From positions 1 through 32,522 of the forward strand of contig NZ_CATNVB010000030.1 of the NCBI RefSeq assembly GCF_951230165.1: DNA of 32,522 nucleotides. Reading direction: 5' to 3'. Shown in pieces: positions 1-5,893 of this stretch; within the stretch, counting starts at the first letter, position 1, and every line of letters begins with the position of its first letter. The notes below the pieces were generated by a model. That model was not told the origin of the DNA and did not search any database. It saw only the letters and a program-made list of their open reading frames with translations. The translations under genes were made by a program, and so were the position numbers. Source of the stretch: Lentilactobacillus sp. Marseille-Q4993. GTDB lineage: Bacteria > Bacillota > Bacilli > Lactobacillales > Lactobacillaceae.

Positions 1-17
1 GGTAAGATGCTTGTAGT

Positions 18-94
18 GGCTCATAGCTAGATTCCTTTCATGATTGTTTTCGCAAACATCATTTTACAGGAATCCAGCTATGGGTCCTTTTTTT
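18..94 (+). terminator. long-hairpin intrinsic terminator
   Basis: The arms at 18-36 and 68-87 pair almost fully, with an inner stem around 39-62 and a TCGC-like tip. Seven T follow at 88-94. It probably ends a transcript that begins left of the window. Confidence 0.7.
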
Positions 95-130
95 AGTCAC
101 TGTTGCACTTAAATTGTAAATTCAAGTTGC

Positions 131-156
131 AAAAAAAGAGCCGATGTTTTCGACTC
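131..156 (-). terminator. intrinsic terminator of the minus-strand gene at 351-686
   Basis: On the minus strand GAGTCG and CGGCTC (plus 151-156 and 138-143) form a stem with one G-U pair, followed by seven T. It lies only 15 nt after the TGA that ends the open tail at 171-350, but about 195 nt after the TAA of the annotated gene. That spacing suggests the gene once ran to 171. Confidence 0.65.
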
Positions 157-170
157 TTCGAATCCGTTAT

Positions 171-350
171 TCACCTAAAGTTCCTAAAAAATGCCATCGT
201 CGCTATCATCCTAGCCCCGAACCTAGCAATTCGCTCAGGTACCCGTCCCAATTTAAATTTAATTCCCGCTCCCTGGTACCAGTAACCAACATCAGACTTA
301 ATCACCAGCCGGCTTAATTTTGGATAATCGTGATTTAGAAATGCAATTAT
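171..350 (-). pseudogene. open tail in frame after the stop of the 351-686 gene
   Basis: Fifty-nine sense codons in the same frame as the upstream gene, ending in TGA 15 nt before a terminator stem. No ribosome site or start codon of its own is evident, so it is best read as the detached 3' end of the upstream gene. It could be chance: an open run of 60 codons is not rare. Confidence 0.45.
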
Positions 351-686
351 TTACAACTGTTTTCGTTTATCATCCTGCTGCCAATTCTCCTTTAGGACGA
401 ACTGACTTCTAGTGGTTCGATTGTAGCGAGGAAACTTTTGTCTAGTGCCTTTCCCCCTAGTGATGATTACTTTCTTGATTTTACCAACTCTCATTAGTGG
501 TTGCCGATTCCGATAATATTCGCCATTAGGAATAATTATCAGCGATTCCCGCAACGCGTTAACCCAACGGTTAGGATCATTATCTAGGGACAGTGCCTTT
601 TGAATATCTGAACTAAACTTTAGCGTTTCTAGTCTACCGTTAGCTCCTGGAATTTCAATTTTGGCAAAATAAACTGGTTTTGACAA
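351..686 (-). CDS. small protein of unknown function, probably truncated
   Basis: A 111-aa basic protein that I do not recognise. The start is TTG at 686, chosen because AGGAG lies six bases upstream and no better start exists. It has no signal peptide or membrane segment; the middle is rich in Arg, Lys and Asn. After the TAA at 351-353 the same frame stays open for 59 more codons to a TGA at 171-173, directly before a good terminator. The tail is basic and has protein-like composition (a GYWYQGAG segment, then an Arg/Phe-rich end). I infer an ancestral gene of about 170 codons interrupted by a stop. An 8-bp inverted repeat lies about 35 bp upstream of the start. The neighbours (a repeat element, glpK) give no hint of function. 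Confidence 0.6.
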   Translation of the reverse strand: MSKPVYFAKIEIPGANGRLETLKFSSDIQKALSLDNDPNRWVNALRESLIIIPNGEYYRNRQPLMRVGKIKKVIITRGKGTRQKFPRYNRTTRSQFVLKENWQQDDKRKQL

Positions 687-720
687 TTGTGGCTCCTGTT
701 CTACTCATATTAGTTTGCAA

Positions 721-738
721 ATTATTATTGATAATAAT
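721..738 (-). promoter_or_regulatory. inverted repeat upstream of the 351-686 gene
   Basis: ATTATTAT and ATAATAAT are 8-bp arms around two bases. The site lies 35-52 bp upstream of the TTG start, where a promoter is expected. It could be an operator, or simple AT-rich sequence. Confidence 0.3.
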
Positions 739-879
739 AGCTTATTTTGAGGAATGGAGGAATAGTAAAATGGAGAAATATTGCTCGCCTTCTTATCTGC
801 TACATAGCCAAAACCTGTTCGCCAAACCTGATTCCTACGTTTAACCATCTCACCTTTACAAACAATGATGCTGATAAAT

Positions 880-1083
880 AACTGAGGACACCGAAAAGCT
901 GCAGTAACAAATTTCAAAAAATGAAATTCATTACTGCAGCTTTGCTTTTATCCAACTACTTGCTACACGCAGTAACCGTCAGGACTGAGGGACATTATTC
1001 ATGGCGCTCAGTTACTGTCGGTTTTGCGGGGGTGAGACAACGAAAGCATCTTCGTATGCTTTCTGTCCCACTCCCTCACACTC
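880..1083 (+). repeat. dispersed structured element, copy 1
   Basis: About 200 bp that matches 20457-20652 and 20840-21036 in order and spacing. It has a conserved AACTnAGGnCACnCGAAAA block, then a long hairpin (arms 895-916 and 922-943, two mismatches), then TTTGCT. After that comes a conserved cassette with a CTGAG/CTCAG hairpin near 983-1011 and a long GGGGGTGAGACA...TGTCCCACTCCC hairpin near 1028-1078 tipped by TTCG. The hairpin at 895-943 has a different sequence from the palindrome in the other copies but sits at the same place. It does not code for protein. It may be a mobile non-coding element or an RNA. Confidence 0.75.
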
Positions 1084-1122
1084 TACCCAAATCGGCTTCC
1101 CACCACAATCTTCTCACCTAAA

Positions 1123-1167
1123 TAAAAATGACGACCGCGCACTTCGTTTGCTCGCTCGTCATTTTTA
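1123..1167 (-). terminator. glpK terminator
   Basis: The arms at 1123-1134 and 1156-1167 are perfect 12-mers (TAAAAATGACGA and its complement). They supply a T run on either strand, so it can also stop plus-strand transcription. It lies 42 bp after the glpK stop. Confidence 0.75.
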
Positions 1168-1208
1168 ATTTAGTGCTCAAAGATTACCCGTGGTGTTCAG
1201 CACTCTGC

Positions 1209-2720
1209 TTACACCCTAAACATTCTCGCCGCCTTCACAGCCTGGGTCCACCCACTGTAAAGCTTGACTCTCTTTTCTTCTTCCATATTCGGTTCAAACA
1301 ACCGGCCATCCTCAACCAGTCCCCTAACCTCATCAGTATCTTTCCAGAATCCAACAGCGAGGCCAGCCAACACAGCCGCCCCAAACGCCGTCGTATCCTC
1401 GTCAGATGCCCGTTGGATCGGAATATCCAATATATCGGCTTGGAATTGCATCAAATAGCGATTCCGAGACGCCCCACCATCGGCCATCAAACGAGGAATC
1501 TTCATCCCCGTATCACGTTCCATCGTATCAATAATATCCTTAGTGCCGTACGCAATCGATTGCAGCGTTGCCTTAACGAAGTCTTCCTTCGTGGTCCCAC
1601 GCGTCAATCCAAACACCGATCCACGAACATCCTGGTCCCAGTATGGAGCTCCTAAGCCATCAAAGGCAGGAACAACATAGACATCATCATCCGAATCAGA
1701 ATTCATCGCTGCTTGTCGAGACTCGGGAACACTTTCGACTAATCCCATACTATCTGCAAGCCAGCTCATTGCACTCCCAGCAGCAAAAATCGATCCTTCA
1801 AGAGCGTAATTCAAATGCCCATTAATATCATAAGCAATCGTCGTTAACAAGTTTTCATCTGATAACTCGGGCTTTTCACCGGTGTTCATCATAATGAAGG
1901 CACCATCACCATACGTATTCTTAACCATTCCAGTATCAAACGCGAGTTGGCCAATTAACGCAGCCTGCTGGTCCCCGGCAATTCCGGCAATTGGGACTTC
2001 AATCCCATAAAACTGGAAGTTTTCAGTGACGCCATAGACTTCACTTGAAGTTTTAACCTCAGGTAGCATAACAGCCGGAATGTTCAATAGTTTTAAAATA
2101 TCATCGTCCCAACGAAGAGCATGAATATTGAACATCATTGTTCGGCTGGCATTAGAAATATCAGTTACGTGCAATCGTCCTCCAGTTAGTTTCCACAGAA
2201 GGTAGGTATCCACAGTACCAAATAACAACTCGCCCTTTTCAGCCCGTTCTTGTGCTCCTGGAACTTGATCCAGGATCCACCGAACTTTAGTAGCTGAGAA
2301 GTATGAATCGATAATCAGACCAGTCTTTTTGTGGAATAAGTTTGAATATCCCTTATCAACAAGATTCTTAGCAATGCCGGCGGTTTGCTTGGATTGCCAG
2401 CCAATCGCATTATAGATTGGCTCTCCTGTTTCTTTATCCCAGATAATCGTCGTTTCACGTTGGTTAACGATTCCAATTCCTTCGATATCCTCTGGGTGGA
2501 CTCCAGCATCAATGAAAGCAGAAGAAATCACGTTTAACACTGACGTGTAAATTTCATTAGGGTCAGTTTCAACCCACCCACTGTGTGGGATAATTTGTTT
2601 AATTGGTTTGTAGGCCTCAATAACCTTCCGGCCGCTTTTATCAAAAATCATTGCCCGGGTACTTGTAGTCCCTTGGTCAATTGATAGTACATATTTTTCA
2701 CGATCTGTGAGAGCTGACAT
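1209..2720 (-). CDS. glpK: glycerol kinase
   Basis: GlpK, 503 aa, phosphorylates glycerol to sn-glycerol 3-phosphate in the cytoplasm, so that it can enter glycolysis or lipid synthesis. The FGGY-family fold is clear: DQGTTSTRA phosphate loop at 15-23, VNQRETT at 85-91, catalytic Asp250 in [20 protein letters not shown] and DGGASRN later, and the full normal length. GGAGG precedes the ATG. Two residues are unusual. Gln236 stands where enterococcal GlpK has the His that HPr phosphorylates (its VDYHFFG aligns with ENFQFYG here). Asp272 replaces the Thr of the NTYGTG nucleotide-binding motif. No glpF or glpO is adjacent. Two inverted repeats lie in the leader. Identity is certain; full activity is less so because of Asp272. 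Confidence 0.95.
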   Translation of the reverse strand: MSALTDREKYVLSIDQGTTSTRAMIFDKSGRKVIEAYKPIKQIIPHSGWVETDPNEIYTSVLNVISSAFIDAGVHPEDIEGIGIVNQRETTIIWDKETGEPIYNAIGWQSKQTAGIAKNLVDKGYSNLFHKKTGLIIDSYFSATKVRWILDQVPGAQERAEKGELLFGTVDTYLLWKLTGGRLHVTDISNASRTMMFNIHALRWDDDILKLLNIPAVMLPEVKTSSEVYGVTENFQFYGIEVPIAGIAGDQQAALIGQLAFDTGMVKNTYGDGAFIMMNTGEKPELSDENLLTTIAYDINGHLNYALEGSIFAAGSAMSWLADSMGLVESVPESRQAAMNSDSDDDVYVVPAFDGLGAPYWDQDVRGSVFGLTRGTTKEDFVKATLQSIAYGTKDIIDTMERDTGMKIPRLMADGGASRNRYLMQFQADILDIPIQRASDEDTTAFGAAVLAGLAVGFWKDTDEVRGLVEDGRLFEPNMEEEKRVKLYSGWTQAVKAARMFRV

Positions 2721-2777
2721 TTATATTCCTCCAGTCGGTTAACGGCATTTATCTAAATCTTATCATAAAAAACCGTT

Positions 2778-2829
2778 TCGAATTATTTTCGAGTATATGT
2801 ATCGACTTAAGCCAAATTTGTTCAAGTCG
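2778..2829 (-). promoter_or_regulatory. two inverted repeats upstream of glpK
   Basis: TCGAA-N5-TTCGA at 2778-2792 and CGACTT-N15-AAGTCG at 2803-2829 both lie in the glpK leader, 58-109 bp upstream of the ATG. They are plausible operators; no -35/-10 pair stands out clearly and no good cre site was seen. Confidence 0.35.
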
Positions 2830-2867
2830 TTTAAGATTTGCCATTTCTAATTCCGCGATAACAAAAA

Positions 2868-2895
2868 GCACACCATGAACTATACCATAGTGTGC
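2868..2895 (-). terminator. terminator of the 2945-3187 gene
   Basis: Read on the minus strand, GCACAC and GTGTGC arms plus an inner ATG/CAT are followed by five T. It lies 50 bp after the stop of the 80-aa gene. Confidence 0.75.
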
Positions 2896-2944
2896 AAATC
2901 GTTGCAATCAAGCAGTTTGTAAGTTATTTTCAAACTAGACCAAT

Positions 2945-3187
2945 TTACTTTTTAACTGAGACTAAAATATCTGTATTTTCATCCGGTGAAATCTTTTCGT
3001 CGTAACTAAAGTCAGCCTCTTGAAAATATTTTTTAATTTCACCATTGATCTCATCAACCGGCCGCTTATCTTCTTTTTGGCGAACGATAGCAATATCATA
3101 TTCCTTAGTATCGTCATTGGTGTTTTCAAAATCATATGTAACATCGACGGTATTTAAAATTTCTTGGATCATTTGACGTTCAGTCAT
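2945..3187 (-). CDS. 80-aa acidic protein of unknown function
   Basis: I do not recognise this protein. It is soluble, rich in Asp, Glu and Lys, with no signal peptide or membrane segment, and ends in SVKK. The frame stays open upstream to 3277, but I place the start at ATG 3187 because a GGGGGAC ribosome site sits just before it and the upstream residues look untranslated. It has its own promoter (3226-3253) and terminator (2868-2895), so it is a single-gene unit. Its G-rich ribosome site offers an eight-base match (GGGGACAA) to the exposed TTGTCCCC of the small RNA candidate at 5301-5308. Function unknown. Confidence 0.75.
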   Translation of the reverse strand: MTERQMIQEILNTVDVTYDFENTNDDTKEYDIAIVRQKEDKRPVDEINGEIKKYFQEADFSYDEKISPDENTDILVSVKK

Positions 3188-3225
3188 AGTTGTCCCCCAT
3201 TTCAAATAAAATCTTCTACAATACA

Positions 3226-3253
3226 AATGTAGTCCTAATTTTAAAAATGTTAA
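3226..3253 (-). promoter_or_regulatory. promoter of the 80-aa gene
   Basis: On the minus strand TTAACA (3248-3253), 16-bp spacer, TACATT (3226-3231), about 40 bp before the start codon. Confidence 0.45.
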
Positions 3254-3340
3254 GTGGTATAAGGCTGATTTTACCAAACTGTAAGATTTAGAAACCGCTA
3301 TCTTTTATTAGGCTGTAACCTCGACATTGTTAATCATGGG

Positions 3341-3368
3341 TTGCTCTTTTATGCTATATTAATATAGT
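3341..3368 (+). promoter_or_regulatory. promoter of the YczE-like gene
   Basis: TTGCTC (3341-3346), 16-bp spacer, TATAGT (3363-3368), 29 bp before the ATG at 3398. Confidence 0.55.
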
Positions 3369-3397
3369 AAACTTTCAGACAGGAGACCCAGAGATTC

Positions 3398-4054
3398 ATG
3401 GCGAAAACTAAAGACTTTAAACAACGACTTTATTATCTGTGTCTGTCGTTGATCATCAATTCTGCCGGTAACGCTCTGGCTATCTCCACCAACCTTGGTA
3501 GTGCCGTATGGACAGCGTCTGCCGTTAATTTATCCAAGACTACCGGGATTGCCTTAGGAACGACCCTGTTCGTTTACGGGGTCGGGGTCACGATTATGAA
3601 TCAATTATTGATTGGTTACTTTGACCGGCGGCGATTCTTCTCCAACCTGATATTCACACTGCCATTTAGTTACATGGTCCAAGGTGCTCAAGCCATTTTC
3701 GACTGGATGGGGGTTCCCAATTATAACTTTTGGGAACGACTGATTCTAGACGTCATCGGGTTGTTTATGGTTGCGGTTGCCGTATCAATGTATTCACGAG
3801 CTAACTTGGTAATGCACCCCAACGACGACTTAGCCTACATTGTCCGGTTCAAGTTCGTTCACGGAAGTGCGATAATTTCCCAGTGGACAAGTTACGTCCC
3901 GCCACTATCAATTACTTTGATTTGTTACCTAATTACCCACAATCTGTACGCAATTGGTTTTGGAACCGCGTTTGCCCTAATTTTCCAGGGGGCAATGATG
4001 GGCTGGTCAGACACCCATGCCTTTCCAAAACTCAAGCATCACGTCGATCTTTAA
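3398..4054 (+). CDS. YczE/YyaS-like integral membrane protein
   Basis: A 218-aa polytopic membrane protein with about five hydrophobic helices. The N-terminal half has the GNALAISTNLGSAVWTA segment typical of the YczE/YyaS family, and the length fits that family (about 210-220 aa). The family's molecular function is not settled; in Bacillus YczE has been linked to surfactin production. The start ATG follows CAGGAGA by a normal distance. Its last 23 bp overlap the end of the convergent hydrolase gene, and its terminator lies inside that gene. Own promoter at 3341-3368. The family call is from recalled motif resemblance and is fairly secure; no substrate can be inferred. Confidence 0.75.
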   Translation: MAKTKDFKQRLYYLCLSLIINSAGNALAISTNLGSAVWTASAVNLSKTTGIALGTTLFVYGVGVTIMNQLLIGYFDRRRFFSNLIFTLPFSYMVQGAQAIFDWMGVPNYNFWERLILDVIGLFMVAVAVSMYSRANLVMHPNDDLAYIVRFKFVHGSAIISQWTSYVPPLSITLICYLITHNLYAIGFGTAFALIFQGAMMGWSDTHAFPKLKHHVDL

Positions 4055-4892
4055 TGAAGGCTGAGATTAATTTCTCGGTCTTTTTTGTTTCGGGTAAATC
4101 CGGCCAGAGGACATAGTCATGAAAAGCATCGGTAAATTTATGACTCTTTACCGTCGTATCAACCGCCCGCTCAGCAACTTCAATGAATCTCTCCGTATCC
4201 GGAGATAACATTTCATTTTGGCTATAGAAAACCAGGAAGTTCTGGCCGCGCAGGTTTGCCGGGTCAAAGACATCATGTAGTTTGTACTCACCAAGTGAGT
4301 CTTCAAATTCATCACCGATTTGCTTCAGCACATCATAATCCAGAAAAATATCGTCTTCCGATTGGCGCTTAATCTTTTGGTCATGAAGTTTAGGGTCAAA
4401 CCACGGGGAAATTAAGATAATTCCCGCCACCGACTCAAACGTTGCTAAAACACTTTCAACCGCAGGAATGGTTCCTGCCGAATCTGCCAAAATATAAGTT
4501 GGCAAATCTCCAGAGTTAGTAATCACTTCTTTGATAGCTCGCTGGGAAAATTGAATCAAATCAATACTCTTCGATTGGAATAAAAGTGGGTAATCAACAA
4601 CCTTAATCGTTGCGGGAACCATGTCCCCAATCCTGGTAACCAACCGCAGCTGATCCTCATTCATTGGCACCGTCATTGCCCCACCATGAAAGTAGATAAT
4701 TTGAGCAATTGGTGCTTGCTCTGGTTCAATCGTTACGATTTGACCTGTATCAATTTTAGCAACTTTGCCCTCGAATTCAGGCTGATTAAACACACTATAC
4801 CGCTGATTTGGCTTCAAAAAGCTGTGACTTACATTGCTTTTGTACTGATTCTTTGCTAATTTGTTAAATTGGCGTCGCGCCTTGAAACTCAT
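4032..4892 (-). CDS. alpha/beta hydrolase (hormone-sensitive-lipase-like esterase)
   Basis: A 286-aa soluble alpha/beta hydrolase, probably a carboxylesterase. YFHGGA at 67-72 is the oxyanion-hole motif of the HSL/esterase class. Ser138 in ADSAG is the nucleophile, Asp232 (region NEMLSPD) a likely acid, and His258 in AFHDYVLWP the likely base. The nucleophile elbow is A-x-S-x-G where G-x-S-x-G is usual. No signal peptide, so cytoplasmic. Start ATG 4892 has GGGGTGA seven bases upstream. A perfect cre site and TATAAA box lie 40-65 bp upstream, so catabolite control is likely. It overlaps the convergent YczE-like gene by 23 bp. The natural substrate is unknown. Confidence 0.85.
   Translation of the reverse strand: MSFKARRQFNKLAKNQYKSNVSHSFLKPNQRYSVFNQPEFEGKVAKIDTGQIVTIEPEQAPIAQIIYFHGGAMTVPMNEDQLRLVTRIGDMVPATIKVVDYPLLFQSKSIDLIQFSQRAIKEVITNSGDLPTYILADSAGTIPAVESVLATFESVAGIILISPWFDPKLHDQKIKRQSEDDIFLDYDVLKQIGDEFEDSLGEYKLHDVFDPANLRGQNFLVFYSQNEMLSPDTERFIEVAERAVDTTVKSHKFTDAFHDYVLWPDLPETKKTEKLISAFIKDRRDA
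4059..4087 (+). terminator. terminator of the YczE-like gene, inside the convergent CDS
   Basis: GGCTGAGA and TCTCGGTC (4059-4066, 4073-4080) pair with G-U wobbles and are followed by six or more T. The structure lies in the coding 3' end of the hydrolase gene on the other strand. Confidence 0.6.
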
Positions 4893-4930
4893 GGAATCAC
4901 CCCATTTTTACTTAATTTTAGTAATGCTGA

Positions 4931-4956
4931 TTTATAGGCATTTGTAATCGTTTACA
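4931..4956 (-). promoter_or_regulatory. cre site and -10 box of the hydrolase gene
   Basis: TGTAATCGTTTACA (4943-4956) fits the CcpA consensus TGNAANCGNNNNCA on both strands. On the minus strand TATAAA (4931-4936) gives a -10 box, so the cre sits between -35 and -10 and should repress. It is also about 80-90 bp upstream of the first small RNA start. Confidence 0.65.
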
Positions 4957-4973
4957 ATAATTTATCAGATAAG

Positions 4974-5027
4974 TTCACAAAAAGTTCACATTTTGTTCAT
5001 TGTTTAGTAACAACTAAGCATTATATT
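4974..5027 (+). promoter_or_regulatory. direct-repeat-controlled promoter of small RNA 1
   Basis: TTCACA at 4974, TTCACA at 4985 and TTCATT at 4996 are spaced exactly 11 bp apart (6 + 5), as in binding sites of OmpR/PhoB-type response regulators. A TATATT -10 box begins at 5022, 26 bp after the third repeat begins. TTGTTT at 5000-5005 is a possible weak -35. The same geometry recurs at 5178-5231 and 5560-5613. Confidence 0.6.
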
Positions 5028-5033
5028 TAAAAC

Positions 5034-5172
5034 CGTAGCATAGGTAATGAGTTTGTTACTTGTGTTAGCGATAAATTAAATCCCCCTTTAATTTATTACT
5101 TTTATATTCATATTCTTCCCCTAGAATATAGGTATCTTGAAGGTAAGACATCCCCGTGTCTTATCTTTTTTA
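5034..5172 (+). ncRNA. small RNA candidate 1 with C-rich loops
   Basis: About 138 nt without a reading frame. Structure in order: a 5' hairpin (AGGTAA/TTACTT, about 5038-5065); a perfect 10-bp hairpin at 5071-5096 with loop TCCCCC; a 7-bp hairpin at 5110-5129 with loop TCCCCT; and a terminator at 5140-5167 with an 11-bp stem and CCCC loop, followed by TTTTTT. Every loop after the first shows a C run in otherwise very AT-rich DNA. C-run loops in Gram-positive small RNAs (for example Staphylococcus RsaE, streptococcal csRNAs) pair with Shine-Dalgarno sequences, so a translation-repressing role is inferred. Closely related in layout to candidate 3. Transcription start is inferred from the -10 box. 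Confidence 0.65.
5140..5172 (+). terminator. terminator of small RNA 1
   Basis: AAGGTAAGACA pairs with TGTCTTATCTT (one G-U) around a CCCC loop, then a run of T. The loop is of the same type as the other C loops, so the terminator may also be a targeting hairpin. Confidence 0.75.
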
Positions 5173-5177
5173 TTTCG

Positions 5178-5238
5178 TTCATAAAAGTTTCACAAATTGA
5201 ACAAAGATTAACTATATTTAGTGGGTAGTATATACAAT
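5178..5238 (+). promoter_or_regulatory. direct-repeat-controlled promoter of small RNA 2
   Basis: TTCATA at 5178 and TTCACA at 5189 are 11 bp apart, with a degraded AACAAA at 5200. At the same +26 offset as in the other two promoters lies TAGTAT (5226-5231). TACAAT at 5233-5238 is a better -10 by sequence, so the start is uncertain by a few bases. Confidence 0.45.
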
Positions 5239-5383
5239 ATCGAAAGCAAAGGTTTTCGATACACATATAATAGAACAATTAATTATTAAATAATAATTCA
5301 TTGTCCCCTTTATTTTAGATCTCCCCCGAAAAGAAGACTATATTGGTTAAAAGAAAAGGTTCCCCCGCCTTTTCTTTTTTTTG
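5238..5383 (+). ncRNA. small RNA candidate 2 with exposed C runs
   Basis: About 145 nt without a reading frame. It begins with a hairpin TATCGAAA/TTTCGATA (5238-5261) whose loop is GCAAAGGT. An AT-only hairpin follows at 5275-5304 with one mismatch. Next come two C runs in weakly structured sequence, CCCC at 5305-5308 and CCCCC at 5323-5327, and a terminator with loop TTCCCCCG at 5349-5382. It shares the C-run theme and promoter type with candidates 1 and 3 but not their sequence. The TTGTCCCC stretch can pair with the ribosome site of the 80-aa gene at 3187; this is only eight bases and unproven. Confidence 0.55.
5349..5382 (+). terminator. terminator of small RNA 2
   Basis: AAAAGAAAAGG pairs perfectly with CCTTTTCTTTT around a loop containing five C, then T to 5382. 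Confidence 0.8.
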
Positions 5384-5548
5384 CGCAAAATTTGATGACC
5401 TTGATCTAATTGACAACTTTAATCTAGGAACCTGTCGTTATTAAAAATTGTTTGGAAAGTGGTCAAAATTGATCAGAATTGTCGAATTTCACTTCAAAAA
5501 AACTTTTTGCTTCAAATTTATAGTCCAATATACCCCATTCCATAAGGG

Positions 5549-5613
5549 TTTTGACGACATTCACAAAATGTTCAAACTTTCATCCTTTTTTCTTAATATC
5601 TGTTCTGTATATT
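5549..5613 (+). promoter_or_regulatory. direct-repeat-controlled promoter of small RNA 3
   Basis: TTCACA at 5560 and TTCAAA at 5571 are 11 bp apart. Weaker repeats sit at 5549 (TTTTGA) and 5582 (ATCCTT). TATATT begins at 5608, again 26 bp after the third 11-bp step, exactly as upstream of small RNA 1. Confidence 0.55.
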
Positions 5614-5619
5614 AATAAG

Positions 5620-5819
5620 CATAGGAAAAGGGATGACTTAAATATTTCTTTTCTTACCCCCCAATAATACGTAATAAATTAATCCCCCGTTAGTTTATTA
5701 TAAGTTTCATATTCATATTCCCCTCAGAATATAGACATATTTAGATAAGACACCCCCCTCGTCTTATCTTAACTTTAAAAAAATACCTTCAAGGTCCCCC
5801 CGACCTTGGAGGTTTTTTT
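5620..5819 (+). ncRNA. small RNA candidate 3 with five C runs
   Basis: About 200 nt without a reading frame. In order: hairpin TAGGAAAAG/CTTTTCTTA (5622-5656); single-stranded CCCCCC (5657-5662); an 11-bp hairpin at 5672-5700 with loop TCCCCCG; hairpin ATATTC/GAATAT at 5715-5732 with a C-rich loop; a 9-bp hairpin at 5743-5769 with loop ACCCCCCTC; and a terminator at 5785-5819 with loop CCCCCCG. The hairpins at 5672-5769 correspond one for one to those of candidate 1, with base changes that keep pairing. Candidate 1 ends at the third of these, while candidate 3 adds a separate terminator. It ends 181 nt before the acyl-CoA dehydrogenase gene, so it is not a leader of that gene. Confidence 0.65.
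5785..5819 (+). terminator. terminator of small RNA 3
   Basis: ACCTTCAAGGT pairs with ACCTTGGAGGT (one G-U) around a loop with six C, followed by seven T. Confidence 0.85.
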
Positions 5820-5893
5820 ATGCTTTCAATCAAGTCCAAGATCTCCTCTCACATTATCAAATCAAATTCTCTTTATATTCCAATAGTATATAT

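Noticed and set aside
103-285. Plus-strand open frame of 60 codons
   Set aside because: No ribosome site; it runs antisense to the tail and terminator of the minus-strand gene.
705-917. Minus-strand open frame of 70 codons
   Set aside because: Its start lies in the long hairpin of the dispersed element and no ribosome site precedes it.
921-1121. Plus-strand open frame across the dispersed element
   Set aside because: It begins in a hairpin loop, and the frame is not kept in the other copies.
1128-1655. Plus-strand open frame of 175 codons
   Set aside because: Antisense to glpK, whose protein is fully conserved.
5530-5553. A fourth C-run hairpin (ACCCC...GGGT)
   Set aside because: Only four pairs, no terminator, and it lies within the promoter region of unit 3.
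5034-5819. Reading the C-loop array as a riboswitch or leader of the acyl-CoA dehydrogenase operon
   Set aside because: Three separate terminators and repeated promoter boxes, with 181 nt and a further promoter between the last terminator and the gene.
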